Source of the DNA: Bacillus paralicheniformis
GTDB lineage: Bacteria > Bacillota > Bacilli > Bacillales > Bacillaceae
DNA: 64,000 nucleotides
Assembly: GCF_001042485.2 (NCBI RefSeq)
Contig: NZ_LBMN02000004.1
Span: 1 to 64,000, forward strand
Reading direction: 5' to 3'
Below are positions 12,184-21,667 of this stretch, in pieces. The notes under the pieces were generated by a model. It saw only the letters and a list, made by a program, of their open reading frames with translations, was not told the DNA's origin and did not search any database. Position 1 is the stretch's first letter, and each line of letters starts with the position of its first letter. A program made the translations under genes and the position numbers.

Positions 12184-12477
12184 GCCGTTGCAAAATCGAT
12201 AAATGCAGACCAAATCGGTTTAAGCTTTAGTTTTTTCGGTGTAAGCTGTTGATGAAAATGAAATTTAATTGTTATTCACATGTGGATAAGTTAAAGTAAG
12301 TAATGATGGCTTAGAACGGTTGTGGATAACGGTTCAAGTCACTTCCACTTCAATTGAAACTATGATATCTTTAAATTTTGATTACAATAAAAGTTTTTCA
12401 TCCATATACGATGTTTGGAAGATGACCCGGACAAATGGGGATAATAGATAGAGGAATGAAAAAGAGAGGTGAAAGCC
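12184..12477 (+). promoter_or_regulatory. mnmE upstream region with two DnaA boxes
   Basis: This spacer between the jag terminator and mnmE is AT-rich. It holds two perfect DnaA boxes in the same orientation, TGTGGATAA at 12281-12289 and 12321-12329, 40 bases apart. A GAGAGGTG ribosome site for mnmE lies at the end. No open frame of note is present. DnaA could regulate mnmE from here, or the boxes could titrate DnaA near the origin. This is inference. Confidence 0.7.
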
Positions 12478-13857
12478 ATGGATACCATCGCTGCGATTTC
12501 AACGCCGATGGGAGAAGGGGCGATTGCGATCGTCCGGATGAGCGGCCCTGAGGCTCTTGCGATCGCCGATAAAGTATATAAAGGACCTCGCGGGAAAAGG
12601 CTGAGTTCCGTCGATTCACATACGATTAACTACGGTCATATCGTTGATCCTGAAACGGAAAAAGTCGTGGAAGAAGTCATGGTTTCGGTACTGAAAGCGC
12701 CGAAAACTTTTACGCGGGAAGATATTGTAGAAATCAACTGCCACGGCGGAATTGTAACCGTCAACCAGGTGCTTCAGCTCGTTTTGAGAGAGGGAGCGCG
12801 CCTTGCGGAACCGGGGGAATTTACGAAAAGAGCCTTTTTGAACGGAAGAATCGATCTTTCCCAGGCTGAAGCTGTCATGGATCTCATCAGGGCCAAAACA
12901 GACCGCGCTATGAATGTGGCCATGAATCAGATGGAAGGAAGGCTGTCTTCACTGATCAAACGGTTGAGAGCCGAGATTCTTGAAACGTTGGCCCATGTTG
13001 AAGTGAATATAGACTATCCGGAATACGATGATGTCGAAGAAATGACCCATAAGATGCTGATTGAAAAGGCGACAAAGGTCAAAAAGGAAATCGAGGCGCT
13101 GCTGACGACTTCAGAGCAGGGTAAAATATTAAGAGAAGGCATCTCGACGGTTATCATCGGGCGGCCAAATGTCGGCAAGTCCTCGCTTTTAAACAGTCTC
13201 GTCCATGAGACAAAAGCGATTGTAACGGACATTCCGGGTACGACGCGGGATGTCATTGAAGAATATGTGAATGTCAGAGGCGTGCCGCTGCGTCTTGTCG
13301 ATACAGCCGGGATCCGCGAGACCGAAGACATCGTCGAGCGAATCGGCGTTGAACGTTCAAGACAGGTATTAAAAGAAGCTGACTTGATTTTGCTTGTCCT
13401 CAATTACAGTGAGACCCTTTCGGAAGAAGACATCAAGCTCTTTGAAGCAACGAAGGGCATGGACATCATCGTCATCGTCAATAAGACCGATCTTGAGCAA
13501 AGACTTGATCTTGATCGCGTTCGGGAATTGGCGGGGAACCAGCCTGTCGTCACGACATCCTTATTGAAAGAGGAAGGGATTGATGAGCTGGAGGAAGCCA
13601 TTCAATCGCTATTTTTCACAGGAACGATCGAGAGCGGCGACTTGACATATGTCAGCAATACAAGGCACATCTCACTGCTGCATGAGGCGAAGCGCGCCAT
13701 TACTGACGCATTGGAGGGCATCGAAAACGATGTCCCGATCGATATGGTTCAAATTGATTTAACAAGATGCTGGGAAGTTCTCGGAGAGATCATTGGCGAT
13801 GCTGTACACGAAAGCCTGATCGACCAGCTCTTCTCTCAATTTTGCTTAGGAAAATAA
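12478..13857 (+). CDS. mnmE: tRNA modification GTPase MnmE
   Basis: MnmE works with MnmG to add the carboxymethylaminomethyl group to U34 of certain tRNAs. The 459 residues have an N-terminal tetrahydrofolate-binding domain, a helical domain and an inserted G domain with GRPNVGKSS (about residue 225), DIPGTT, DTAG and NKTD. The C-terminal CLGK carries the catalytic cysteine. The ATG at 12478 ([14 protein letters not shown]) matches family starts. A GTG three codons upstream is part of the ribosome-site region. mnmG follows after 16 bases. Confidence 0.96.
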   Translation: MDTIAAISTPMGEGAIAIVRMSGPEALAIADKVYKGPRGKRLSSVDSHTINYGHIVDPETEKVVEEVMVSVLKAPKTFTREDIVEINCHGGIVTVNQVLQLVLREGARLAEPGEFTKRAFLNGRIDLSQAEAVMDLIRAKTDRAMNVAMNQMEGRLSSLIKRLRAEILETLAHVEVNIDYPEYDDVEEMTHKMLIEKATKVKKEIEALLTTSEQGKILREGISTVIIGRPNVGKSSLLNSLVHETKAIVTDIPGTTRDVIEEYVNVRGVPLRLVDTAGIRETEDIVERIGVERSRQVLKEADLILLVLNYSETLSEEDIKLFEATKGMDIIVIVNKTDLEQRLDLDRVRELAGNQPVVTTSLLKEEGIDELEEAIQSLFFTGTIESGDLTYVSNTRHISLLHEAKRAITDALEGIENDVPIDMVQIDLTRCWEVLGEIIGDAVHESLIDQLFSQFCLGK

Positions 13858-13873
13858 AGGAGGAACAAAGCAT

Positions 13874-15760
13874 ATGGGCTATGAAGCAGGCCAATATGAC
13901 GTCGTTGTCGTCGGCGCCGGACACGCCGGTGTTGAAGCGGCGCTGGCGTCAGCCAGACAAGGCGCAAAAACGCTTGTCTTAACGATTAACCTTGATATGG
14001 TTGCTTTCATGCCATGTAACCCGTCTGTCGGCGGACCTGCAAAAGGAATCGTCGTCCGCGAAATCGATGCGCTCGGCGGGGAAATGGCTAAAAATATCGA
14101 TAAAACTCATATCCAAATGAGGCTTTTAAATACTGGAAAAGGACCTGCCGTCCGGGCGCTGCGGGCTCAGGCTGACAAATTCCAATATCAGCACGAGATG
14201 AAAAAGACACTTGAGAATGAACCGAATTTGACCATGCTGCAAGGAATGGTCGAACGCCTTCTTATTGAAGACGGGGAATGCCGGGGCGTTGTAACCCAAA
14301 CAGGGGCGGAGTACCGTTCTAAGACTGTGGTTCTGACGACGGGGACATTTTTGAGAGGAAAAATTATTCTTGGCGATCTGTCATACTCCAGCGGGCCGAA
14401 CAATCAGCAGCCGTCCATCAAGCTGTCTGAGCATCTTGATGAGCTCGGCTTTGATCTCGTCCGTTTTAAAACAGGGACGCCGCCGCGGGTCAACAGCCAC
14501 TCAATTGACTACAGCAAAACGGAAATTCAGCCCGGCGATGAAGTGCCGCGGGCCTTTTCGTATGAGACAGTGGAATATATTACAGATCAGCTTCCGTGCT
14601 GGCTCACATATACAAGCCCGGAAACGCATGAAATCATTGACAACAATCTGCATCGCTCACCGATGTATTCCGGTATGATTAAAGGAACGGGGCCAAGATA
14701 TTGTCCTTCAATTGAAGACAAGGTTGTCCGCTTTAACGACAAACCGAGACACCAGATCTTTCTTGAACCTGAAGGGCGCAACACCCAGGAAGTCTATGTC
14801 CAGGGATTGTCGACAAGCCTTCCTGAAGATGTGCAGCGAAAAATGCTTTCAACTATTCCCGGTCTTGAAAATGTGCAAATGATGCGGGCAGGATACGCGA
14901 TTGAATATGATGCGATCGTACCGACACAGCTGTGGCCGACACTGGAAACGAAAAAAATTCCGGGACTCTTCACAGCCGGACAGATTAACGGAACATCAGG
15001 CTATGAAGAAGCGGCCGGACAGGGAATTATGGCCGGCATCAATGCGGGCCGGAAAGCGCTTGGCAAAGAAGAGGTCATTCTCAGCCGTTCTGACGCTTAT
15101 ATCGGCGTATTGATCGACGACCTTGTAACGAAAGGAACAAACGAACCGTACCGCCTGCTGACTTCACGTGCGGAGTACAGGCTCCTTCTGCGTCACGACA
15201 ATGCAGACTTGCGCCTGACCGAGATCGGCTATCAGATCGGTTTGATTTCTGAAGAACGATATCAAAAGTTCCAAGAGAAAAAAGCGGCCATTGAAGCAGA
15301 GAAAAAACGCCTTCATTCTGTTATTATCAAACCGACAAAGGAAAATCAGGAATATATCCGTTCATTGGGCGGCAGTGAGCTCAAAGACGGCATACGCGCG
15401 ACCGACCTGATGAAGCGGCCGGAAATGAATTATGAAACCGTTACTGCTCTTGCGCCGCCTGAACAAAAAGTCGCCGGCGACGTTGCTGAACAAGTTGAAA
15501 TTCAAATTAAATATGAAGGATATATTGAAAAGTCCTTGCAGCAGGTCGAAAAACTAAAGAAAATGGAAAACAAAAAGATTCCTGACAGAATCGACTATGA
15601 CGCGATCAAAGGCATTGCAACGGAAGCGCGCCAAAAATTGAAAGAGGTCAGACCGCTGTCGGTCGCACAGGCCTCACGGATTTCCGGCGTCAATCCTGCT
15701 GATATTTCCATTCTGCTCGTTTACTTAGAGCAGGGACGGATTGCCAAGGTTGCGGAATAG
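13874..15760 (+). CDS. mnmG: tRNA uridine modification enzyme MnmG (GidA)
   Basis: This FAD-binding partner of MnmE has 628 residues, identical in length to the B. subtilis protein. The Rossmann motif [15 protein letters not shown] is at about residues 10-24. The family segments [12 protein letters not shown] and [16 protein letters not shown] follow. The C-terminal domain that binds MnmE ends RIAKVAE. GGAGG lies about ten bases before the ATG. rsmG begins 13 bases downstream, completing the mnmE-mnmG-rsmG operon. Confidence 0.96.
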   Translation: MGYEAGQYDVVVVGAGHAGVEAALASARQGAKTLVLTINLDMVAFMPCNPSVGGPAKGIVVREIDALGGEMAKNIDKTHIQMRLLNTGKGPAVRALRAQADKFQYQHEMKKTLENEPNLTMLQGMVERLLIEDGECRGVVTQTGAEYRSKTVVLTTGTFLRGKIILGDLSYSSGPNNQQPSIKLSEHLDELGFDLVRFKTGTPPRVNSHSIDYSKTEIQPGDEVPRAFSYETVEYITDQLPCWLTYTSPETHEIIDNNLHRSPMYSGMIKGTGPRYCPSIEDKVVRFNDKPRHQIFLEPEGRNTQEVYVQGLSTSLPEDVQRKMLSTIPGLENVQMMRAGYAIEYDAIVPTQLWPTLETKKIPGLFTAGQINGTSGYEEAAGQGIMAGINAGRKALGKEEVILSRSDAYIGVLIDDLVTKGTNEPYRLLTSRAEYRLLLRHDNADLRLTEIGYQIGLISEERYQKFQEKKAAIEAEKKRLHSVIIKPTKENQEYIRSLGGSELKDGIRATDLMKRPEMNYETVTALAPPEQKVAGDVAEQVEIQIKYEGYIEKSLQQVEKLKKMENKKIPDRIDYDAIKGIATEARQKLKEVRPLSVAQASRISGVNPADISILLVYLEQGRIAKVAE

Positions 15761-15773
15761 AAAGGGTGACGGC

Positions 15774-16493
15774 ATGAACATTGAGCAATTTACAGCCGGT
15801 TTGGAGGAGAAAGGCATCTCCCTCTCTTCCTTCCAGCTGGAGCAATTTGAGACCTATTACGAATGGCTTGTTGAATGGAACGAAAAAATGAATTTAACCT
15901 CGATTACCGAGAAAAAAGAAGTGTATTTAAAACATTTTTACGACTCCATTGCCGCTTCTTTTTATGTTGATTTCAAAAAGATGAACAGTCTCTGTGATGT
16001 TGGAGCGGGCGCCGGATTTCCAAGCCTTCCGATAAAAATCTGTTTTCCTCACCTTCACGTCACAATCGTTGACTCGCTGAACAAACGGATTCACTTTTTG
16101 AATCAGCTGTCAGATGCTTTGAAGCTGGAAAACACAGCTTTTTACCATGATCGCGCGGAAACATTCGGAAGATCGAAAGACCACAGGGAAAGCTATGACG
16201 TCGTGACGGCACGCGCTGTCGCCCGCCTTTCGGTTCTCAGCGAGCTCTGCCTTCCGCTTGTGAAAAAAGACGGTTTCTTCGTAGCATTAAAAGCAGCTTC
16301 GGCTGATGAAGAAATTGAAACGGGCAAAAAAGCCATCAAAATGCTTGGAGGCAAAATTGAAACCGTACATTCTTTTCAGCTGCCAATTGAAGAAAGCGAC
16401 AGAAACATCATTGTCATCAAAAAACAATCGCAGACACCGAAGAAATTTCCAAGAAAGCCTGGAACACCTAATAAATCTCCTATAGAAGGTTAA
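15774..16493 (+). CDS. rsmG: 16S rRNA m7G527 methyltransferase RsmG
   Basis: RsmG (GidB) uses S-adenosylmethionine to methylate N7 of G527 in 16S rRNA. Loss of this activity gives low-level streptomycin resistance. The SAM-binding motif is [17 protein letters not shown] (about residue 73), followed by [12 protein letters not shown]. The start at 15774 ([10 protein letters not shown], 239 residues) has AAAGGG seven bases upstream. An earlier start would overlap mnmG. Confidence 0.95.
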   Translation: MNIEQFTAGLEEKGISLSSFQLEQFETYYEWLVEWNEKMNLTSITEKKEVYLKHFYDSIAASFYVDFKKMNSLCDVGAGAGFPSLPIKICFPHLHVTIVDSLNKRIHFLNQLSDALKLENTAFYHDRAETFGRSKDHRESYDVVTARAVARLSVLSELCLPLVKKDGFFVALKAASADEEIETGKKAIKMLGGKIETVHSFQLPIEESDRNIIVIKKQSQTPKKFPRKPGTPNKSPIEG

Positions 16494-16590
16494 ATTATTC
16501 GTTTTCTTCAAATTTCGTAATGTCACAGAAGGAAAATTCATGAGAAAATAGAATTATAAAAATGGCAGTGTTTAAAGGTGGTGTAGGTAC

Positions 16591-17442
16591 ATGAAGCATT
16601 CATTCTCTCGTCTCTTCGGACTTGGCGACAAGGAAGAAGAAGCAGAGATTGCTGAACATGATACGAATAAAGAAGAAATTCAAGAGATTCCAGTAGGCGA
16701 TATAATTCCTAACCGTTTTCAGCCGCGCACCATTTTCTCAGAAGAAAAAATTAAAGAATTAGCTGCAACCATTCATACACACGGCATTATCCAGCCGATT
16801 GTCGTCAGAAAAACAGAGCGGGAAGGCCAATATGAACTCATAGCCGGAGAGCGGCGCTGGCGGGCGGTTCAAACGCTCGATTGGGAGAAGGTTCCCGCTA
16901 TTATTAAGGATTTTTCAGATACGGAGACCGCTTCCGTCGCTCTTATCGAAAACCTTCAGAGGGAAGAATTATCTTCGATTGAAGAAGCGCATGCTTATGC
17001 AAGGCTTTTAGAGCTTCACGATTTGACGCAGGAAGCCCTTGCACAAAGGCTTGGAAAGGGCCAGTCAACAATCGCCAATAAGCTCAGACTGTTGAAGCTT
17101 CCGGAAGAGGTGCAGGAAGCGATCTTGAAAAAAGAAATTTCAGAGCGCCACGCAAGAGCGGTCATACCGTTGAAACAGCCCGACCTTCAGGTCAAGCTGT
17201 TACATGAAGTCATTGAAAAGAATTTAAATGTAAAGCAAACCGAAGACCGTGTCGTCAAAATGCTTGAGCAGGATAAACGCAAGCCGAAACCAAAGAGAAA
17301 AGCGTACAGCAGAGACGCAAGAATCGCGATGAATACGATTCGCCAGTCCTTATCAATGGTGGAAGACAGCGGCGTCAAACTGAATACGGAAGAAGAGGAA
17401 TTTGAAGAATATATTCAGTTTACGATCAAGATACCGAAATAA
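16591..17442 (+). CDS. noc: nucleoid occlusion protein Noc
   Basis: Noc is the ParB-like, CTP-dependent DNA-binding protein that blocks division over the nucleoid. The 283 residues contain an N-terminal amphipathic segment ([17 protein letters not shown]) that binds membrane in B. subtilis. The ParB CTP-binding region holds GERRWRAVQ and [14 protein letters not shown], and the helix-turn-helix is [20 protein letters not shown]. It is clearly Noc rather than Spo0J by position (after rsmG) and by this N-terminus; Spo0J is encoded at 19862. Confidence 0.95.
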   Translation: MKHSFSRLFGLGDKEEEAEIAEHDTNKEEIQEIPVGDIIPNRFQPRTIFSEEKIKELAATIHTHGIIQPIVVRKTEREGQYELIAGERRWRAVQTLDWEKVPAIIKDFSDTETASVALIENLQREELSSIEEAHAYARLLELHDLTQEALAQRLGKGQSTIANKLRLLKLPEEVQEAILKKEISERHARAVIPLKQPDLQVKLLHEVIEKNLNVKQTEDRVVKMLEQDKRKPKPKRKAYSRDARIAMNTIRQSLSMVEDSGVKLNTEEEEFEEYIQFTIKIPK

Positions 17443-17470
17443 AAGCTCCCTATAGAGCTTTTATTTTTTT
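17441..17470 (+). terminator. noc terminator
   Basis: An 8-bp stem AAAAGCTC (17441-17448) with GAGCTTTT (17455-17462) is followed by ATTTTTTT. It overlaps the noc stop and separates noc from the ECF41 gene. Confidence 0.8.
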
Positions 17471-17497
17471 AGGCAAAATATCTATGGGGGAGCATCT

Positions 17498-18355
17498 ATG
17501 GAATATTATCGACAATATCATTCATTGCTTTTTTCAATTGCTTACCGTATGCTCGGTTCTTTGCAAGATGCAGAGGACATCGTCCAGGAATTGTTCGCAG
17601 ACCTTCAGGAAAAAGATATCAGTCAAATTGACCATATTCAAGCATATTTGACGAAATCTATCACAAACCGCTGCATAAATGAACTGCAGTCTGCCCGCAA
17701 GAAGCGAGAGGTATATATCGGGGAATGGCTTCCGGAACCGCAGGTGGCACTTTCAGCTCAAAGTCCGGCGGAATACGTTGAAGAAAAAGAAAAGGTTTCC
17801 TACGCTTTTCTGGTAGTTATGAGCCGATTAAATCCTGTGGAAAGAGCCGTTTTGTTGTTTAGAGAAGTATTTGGATATCACTATAAGGAAATATCGTCCA
17901 TAATCGGGAAGTCTGAAGCGAACTGCCGTAAAATCCACAGCCGGCTGAAACAGAAGCTAAATGGGGATATTTCGGTATTATCACAGCCGGTTGAAGAACA
18001 GCAACTGGCCCGGCTTTTTATCGAATCAGCGAAAACCGGTGACTTTGAGGAGTTTTCCAAAACATTGATTGAAGATGCCGTATTGTATACAGATGGCGGC
18101 GGAAAAGTACGCAGCGCGTTGAGACCGATCTATGGAAAGAGCCGCATTTATGCTTTTTTTACGGGAGTTGTTTCAAAGGGAAGCTTTTCCGGTCGCTTTA
18201 TGCCTGTCGATATCAATGGCCAAAAGGGCGTTTTGATCATGAAAAACAACCGCCCGGCTTACGCTGTTTGCTTTGCTTGGAACCCGGAAGGCGATTCCGT
18301 CAAAAATGTGTTTATCGTGTCAAACCCCGATAAACTGAAGAACATTAAAATATAA
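17498..18355 (+). CDS. ECF41-type sigma factor with SnoaL-like domain
   Basis: This 285-residue sigma factor has a sigma-2 region at the N-terminus (MLGSLQDAEDIVQELF, residues about 18-33), a sigma-4 region (LNPVERAVLLFREVFGYHYKEI, about 111-132) and a C-terminal SnoaL-like extension of roughly 110 residues. The extension carries DGGGK and, at the very end, NPDKL, the two motifs described for the ECF41 group. In that group the extension replaces an anti-sigma factor. An ECF41 protein of B. licheniformis was one of the founding examples, to my memory. The typical partner gene, a carboxymuconolactone decarboxylase homologue, follows directly. No comparable gene pair lies between noc and soj in B. 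subtilis as I recall. Confidence 0.92.
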   Translation: MEYYRQYHSLLFSIAYRMLGSLQDAEDIVQELFADLQEKDISQIDHIQAYLTKSITNRCINELQSARKKREVYIGEWLPEPQVALSAQSPAEYVEEKEKVSYAFLVVMSRLNPVERAVLLFREVFGYHYKEISSIIGKSEANCRKIHSRLKQKLNGDISVLSQPVEEQQLARLFIESAKTGDFEEFSKTLIEDAVLYTDGGGKVRSALRPIYGKSRIYAFFTGVVSKGSFSGRFMPVDINGQKGVLIMKNNRPAYAVCFAWNPEGDSVKNVFIVSNPDKLKNIKI

Positions 18356-18421
18356 CGTTTTCTGTCACAAACGTCGTTCCTCACTTGTTATATAAGTGAA
18401 ACACTTAAAGGAGGAATAGAC
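18356..18421 (+). promoter_or_regulatory. candidate ECF41-dependent promoter
   Basis: The 66 bases between the sigma factor and its partner contain TGTCACA at 18363-18369, then CGTC at 18372-18375, and a palindromic CACTTGTTATATAAGTG. ECF41 target promoters have been described with a TGTCACA-like upstream element. I cannot place the downstream element at the expected spacing, so this is tentative. AAAGGAGGA before 18422 is the ribosome site. Confidence 0.4.
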
Positions 18422-18865
18422 ATGGAAACGAGATTTCAAATGGAAAAAGTAAACCCTAAGGGCTACAGAGGAATGCTGGAGCTTGAAAAAGCGCAGGCTT
18501 CCTCAAACATTGATCCCATTTTAAAGGAACTGATCAAAATCCGGGCTTCACAGCTGAACGGATGTGCTTTCTGCTTAAATATGCATACGAAAGATGCAAG
18601 GCAGAACGGTGAGACGGAACAGCGGATATATGCGCTCAATGCATGGCGGGAAGCGCCTTTTTTCACGGAAAAAGAGCGGGCGGTATTGGCGCTGACTGAA
18701 GCCGTTACGCGAATCGGCGAGCACGGGCTGCCGGATGAAGTATACAACGAAGTCAGGACCCATTTTACAGAAGCTGAAACAGCCGAACTGATCATGGCAG
18801 CCATCACAATAAATGCCTGGAACAGAATTGCCATCGCTACCCGGAAAATGCCCGCAGCAGATTGA
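18422..18865 (+). CDS. carboxymuconolactone decarboxylase / AhpD-family protein
   Basis: This 147-residue protein of the CMD/AhpD superfamily shows the redox motif NGCAFCLNMHTKDAR (Cys-x-x-Cys-x3-His, about residues 42-56), followed by ALNAWREAPFFTEKERAVLALTEAVT. Family members act as alkylhydroperoxidase-type oxidoreductases or decarboxylases. The substrate is not known. It lies 66 bases after the ECF41 sigma gene, in the arrangement where the sigma factor typically controls only this one neighbour. It resembles B. subtilis YdfG. Confidence 0.88.
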   Translation: METRFQMEKVNPKGYRGMLELEKAQASSNIDPILKELIKIRASQLNGCAFCLNMHTKDARQNGETEQRIYALNAWREAPFFTEKERAVLALTEAVTRIGEHGLPDEVYNEVRTHFTEAETAELIMAAITINAWNRIAIATRKMPAAD

Positions 18866-18868
18866 TTG

Positions 18869-18898
18869 AAATCCCCCTAAGACAGGGGGATTTTTTTA
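18869..18898 (+). terminator. terminator after AhpD-family gene
   Basis: The stem AATCCCCCT with AGGGGGATT is followed by TTTTTTAT. It isolates the sigma-factor module from soj. Confidence 0.85.
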
Positions 18899-19107
18899 TA
18901 TTAATATAATAATAAAACTATCTTTCATTTCACTTGAATATCTCTTCTCTTTTTTCTGAGATAAAAAAATGGTTTCTTTATGTCGAAAAATAGAAAAAAC
19001 GGATCTCTTTGAAAAAACAAAAATTCAAAAAAAGCAAACGGCCGATTCTTTTTTTGTTAAAATAGAGAAATGAGAGAAACTTGTTCAATGTGAAAGTAGG
19101 TGACATT

Positions 19108-19869
19108 GTGGGGAAAATTATTGCGATCACAAACCAAAAAGGTGGCGTTGGTAAAACGACAACCTCTGTTAACCTGGGAGCTTGTTTAGCTTACATCGGG
19201 AAAAGGGTTTTGTTAGTCGACATAGACCCGCAAGGAAACGCAACAAGCGGTATCGGCGTTGAAAAGGCTGATGTTGATCAATGTGTGTACGATATATTAG
19301 TAGATGATGCAGATGTAAAAGATGTCATCAAAACAACATCCGTAGAAAACTTGGATGTCATTCCTGCAACGATTCAGCTTGCGGGGGCGGAAATTGAACT
19401 CGTTCCGACCATTTCCCGTGAAGTCCGGCTGAAAAGGGCTTTGGAATCTGTTAAACAAAACTATGATTTCATGATTATTGACTGTCCGCCGTCATTAGGG
19501 CTGCTTACAATCAATGCGCTTACGGCGTCCGATTCCGTCGTGATTCCGGTTCAGTGCGAATATTATGCGCTGGAAGGGCTGAGCCAGCTGCTCAACTCTG
19601 TCCGGCTCGTACAAAAACATTTAAATACGGATCTGATGATAGACGGTGTATTGCTGACAATGCTTGATGCAAGAACGAATTTAGGCATACAGGTCATCGA
19701 AGAAGTGAAAAAGTACTTCCGCGATAAAGTATACCAAACCGTTATCCCACGGAATGTCCGGCTCAGTGAAGCGCCGAGCCATGGAAAGCCGATCATTTTA
19801 TATGATCCGCGTTCCAGAGGAGCGGAAGTCTATTTAGAATTAGCAAAGGAAGTGGCTGCGAATGCCTAA
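19108..19869 (+). CDS. soj: chromosome segregation ATPase Soj (ParA)
   Basis: This ParA-family ATPase works with Spo0J to control origin segregation and regulates DnaA. The 253 residues contain the deviant Walker A KGGVGKTTTS (about residues 11-20), DIDPQGNATSG and IIDCPPSLG. The GTG at 19108 (MGKIIAITNQ) matches B. subtilis and has AGGTGA upstream. An earlier frame start would add nine residues over the ribosome site. It overlaps the spo0J start by eight bases. Confidence 0.96.
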   Translation: MGKIIAITNQKGGVGKTTTSVNLGACLAYIGKRVLLVDIDPQGNATSGIGVEKADVDQCVYDILVDDADVKDVIKTTSVENLDVIPATIQLAGAEIELVPTISREVRLKRALESVKQNYDFMIIDCPPSLGLLTINALTASDSVVIPVQCEYYALEGLSQLLNSVRLVQKHLNTDLMIDGVLLTMLDARTNLGIQVIEEVKKYFRDKVYQTVIPRNVRLSEAPSHGKPIILYDPRSRGAEVYLELAKEVAANA

Positions 19870-20710
19870 AGGTCTCGGAAAAGGGATTAATGCATTGTTT
19901 TCAAATGTTGATTTATCCGAAGAAACGGTTGAGGAAATTAAGCTGCAAGACTTGCGGCCCAACCCTTATCAGCCAAGAAAAACGTTTGATGACCAATCGT
20001 TAAAAGATTTGAAGGAGTCCATTTTGCAACACGGTGTTTTGCAGCCCATCATCGTCAGAAAGTCAATTAAAGGCTATGATATTGTAGCCGGAGAACGCCG
20101 CTACCGGGCTGCTGAAAAAGCCGGATTGGAAACCATTCCTGCGATTGTGCGCGAGCTGTCGGAATCCCTGATGATGGAGATTGCCCTATTGGAAAATCTT
20201 CAACGAGAAGACCTGTCTCCGCTTGAAGAAGCAAAAGCCTATGAATCTTTGCTCAAACATCTCGATATGACCCAGGAACAGCTGGCAAAAAGGCTTGGAA
20301 AAAGCAGGCCTCACATCGCCAACCACTTACGGCTGCTGACACTACCTGAAGACGTTCAAAAGTTAATCGACAACGGCACGTTATCGATGGGCCATGGCCG
20401 AACATTGCTTGGATTGAAAAACAAGAAAAAGCTTGAGCCGCTTGTTCAAAAGGTCGTGTCCGAACAGCTGAACGTTCGCCAGCTTGAAAAGTTAATTCAA
20501 CAGTTGAATGCTGATGTTCCACGTGAAACAAAGAAGCCGAAACAAGTAAAAGATGCAGTAATCAAAGAACGAGAGTCGTACTTGCGAAACTATTTTGGAA
20601 CACCGGTGACCATTAAAAAGCAAAAGAAAAAAGGCAGAATCGAAATCGAATTTTACTCAAATGAAGACTTGGAGCGTATTCTCGAATTGCTGGCCCAAGA
20701 AGACGCATAA
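19862..20710 (+). CDS. spo0J: chromosome partition protein Spo0J (ParB)
   Basis: Spo0J binds parS, hydrolyses CTP, spreads as a DNA clamp and loads SMC. The 282 residues show GERRYRAAEKAG and ENLQREDLSPLEEAKAY of the CTP-binding domain, then the helix-turn-helix TQEQLAKRLGKSRPHIANHL, and a C-terminal dimer domain. A perfect parS site lies inside the gene, as in B. subtilis. It is translationally coupled to soj. Confidence 0.96.
   Translation: MPKGLGKGINALFSNVDLSEETVEEIKLQDLRPNPYQPRKTFDDQSLKDLKESILQHGVLQPIIVRKSIKGYDIVAGERRYRAAEKAGLETIPAIVRELSESLMMEIALLENLQREDLSPLEEAKAYESLLKHLDMTQEQLAKRLGKSRPHIANHLRLLTLPEDVQKLIDNGTLSMGHGRTLLGLKNKKKLEPLVQKVVSEQLNVRQLEKLIQQLNADVPRETKKPKQVKDAVIKERESYLRNYFGTPVTIKKQKKKGRIEIEFYSNEDLERILELLAQEDA
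20515..20530. other. parS centromere site inside spo0J
   Basis: TGTTCCACGTGAAACA is a perfect match to the 16-base Bacillus parS consensus. B. subtilis has a parS at the same place within spo0J. Confidence 0.95.
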
Positions 20711-20716
20711 GCTTAA

Positions 20717-20747
20717 AAACCATCTGATCATGTACAGATGGTTTTTT
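20717..20747. terminator. bidirectional terminator between spo0J and yyaC
   Basis: The stem AAACCATCTG (20717-20726) with CAGATGGTTT (20735-20744) has a T run on each strand. It serves both convergent genes. Confidence 0.85.
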
Positions 20748-21364
20748 TATGACATCCTTCCGGTCATTTTTTGAATTGGTGACACATGGCGTCGCTGCCA
20801 CCCGGCTTTCTCCAGATGCGACAACCCGTCAGCAAGCACATTTGCCATGCTCATGACAAGGTTGAGCCTTGTATTTTGCAGGACAAAATACTCCATAAAG
20901 CCGCTGACATTGACAATTCCGTTAATATGCACGTGGCCGACTTCAGGCAAGCTTTTCTGAACGCCTGCTCCCGGCTTCAAAGGTCCTTTGCCGATTTGAA
21001 AAGATCCCACGCTTTTGGTTCGTCCAAGACAGGCATCGATCGCGATTATAAATGGATTTTGATGCTGCTGATGAATATGATCAATCTTTTCATTTAAGTT
21101 TACGGCGTGAACCGGGTCGGCAAGTGTTCCATAGACATGAAAACGTGTCAGCTGTTTTGCGGAGAGTTTCATTCCTACGAGGGGACCGAGCGAATCTCCG
21201 GTGGAGCGGTCTGTACCGATGCAAACGATCACGATGGGCCGGTCTTCGGCTTCCTTTAAATAGACGGAAAGAACTTTCTCTATTTGTTTCACAGCTAGCG
21301 GATCCGAATGAGAAATATATTCATTTATTGGTTCTTGAGAAAAAATTCCGCCTTTTCGATTCAT
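20747..21364 (-). CDS. yyaC: sporulation protein YyaC (GPR-like peptidase fold)
   Basis: YyaC belongs to the DUF1256 family, related in fold to the germination protease GPR and made during sporulation. The 205 residues contain IVCIGTDRSTGDSLGPLVG and AIDACLGRTKSVGSFQI, the conserved acidic segments, and NGIVNVSGFMEYFVLQNTRL. I prefer the ATG at 21364 (MNRKGG) over a GTG three codons upstream because the AAGGA ribosome site touches the latter. It is convergent with spo0J and head-on to replication, as in B. subtilis. Confidence 0.85.
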   Translation of the reverse strand: MNRKGGIFSQEPINEYISHSDPLAVKQIEKVLSVYLKEAEDRPIVIVCIGTDRSTGDSLGPLVGMKLSAKQLTRFHVYGTLADPVHAVNLNEKIDHIHQQHQNPFIIAIDACLGRTKSVGSFQIGKGPLKPGAGVQKSLPEVGHVHINGIVNVSGFMEYFVLQNTRLNLVMSMANVLADGLSHLEKAGWQRRHVSPIQKMTGRMS

Positions 21365-21667
21365 AGGCTTCACATCCTTGTCATCATGGTAACAGCAGTG
21401 CCTTGGTGTATTTTTCGAGTATGAATGGTTGTTTACAGTATATCCAGCTGTCTCTTTTTTTATGCTTTGGATGAAACGATTTGGTCAGCCGAAAAAAATA
21501 CTTTACTAAAAGAAGATATGATAATTTACTTTATTATATTGATATAATTTATTCATTTGAATGAGAAAAGTCGAAAGGAGTTTCATGAATTTTTATAGAG
21601 GACCGGCAATATAGTGTCATGAGCGGAGAAACAAGCTTAAAAACTATATTGCTGGGGTGAGCAAATC
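21365..21667. other. intergenic region between yyaC and yyaD
   Basis: This divergent spacer of about 300 bases is AT-rich from 21480. A TATAAT at 21543-21548 could be the yyaD -10. GGGGTGAGC before 21668 is the yyaD ribosome site. I see no RNA gene or small ORF with a ribosome site. Confidence 0.5.
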
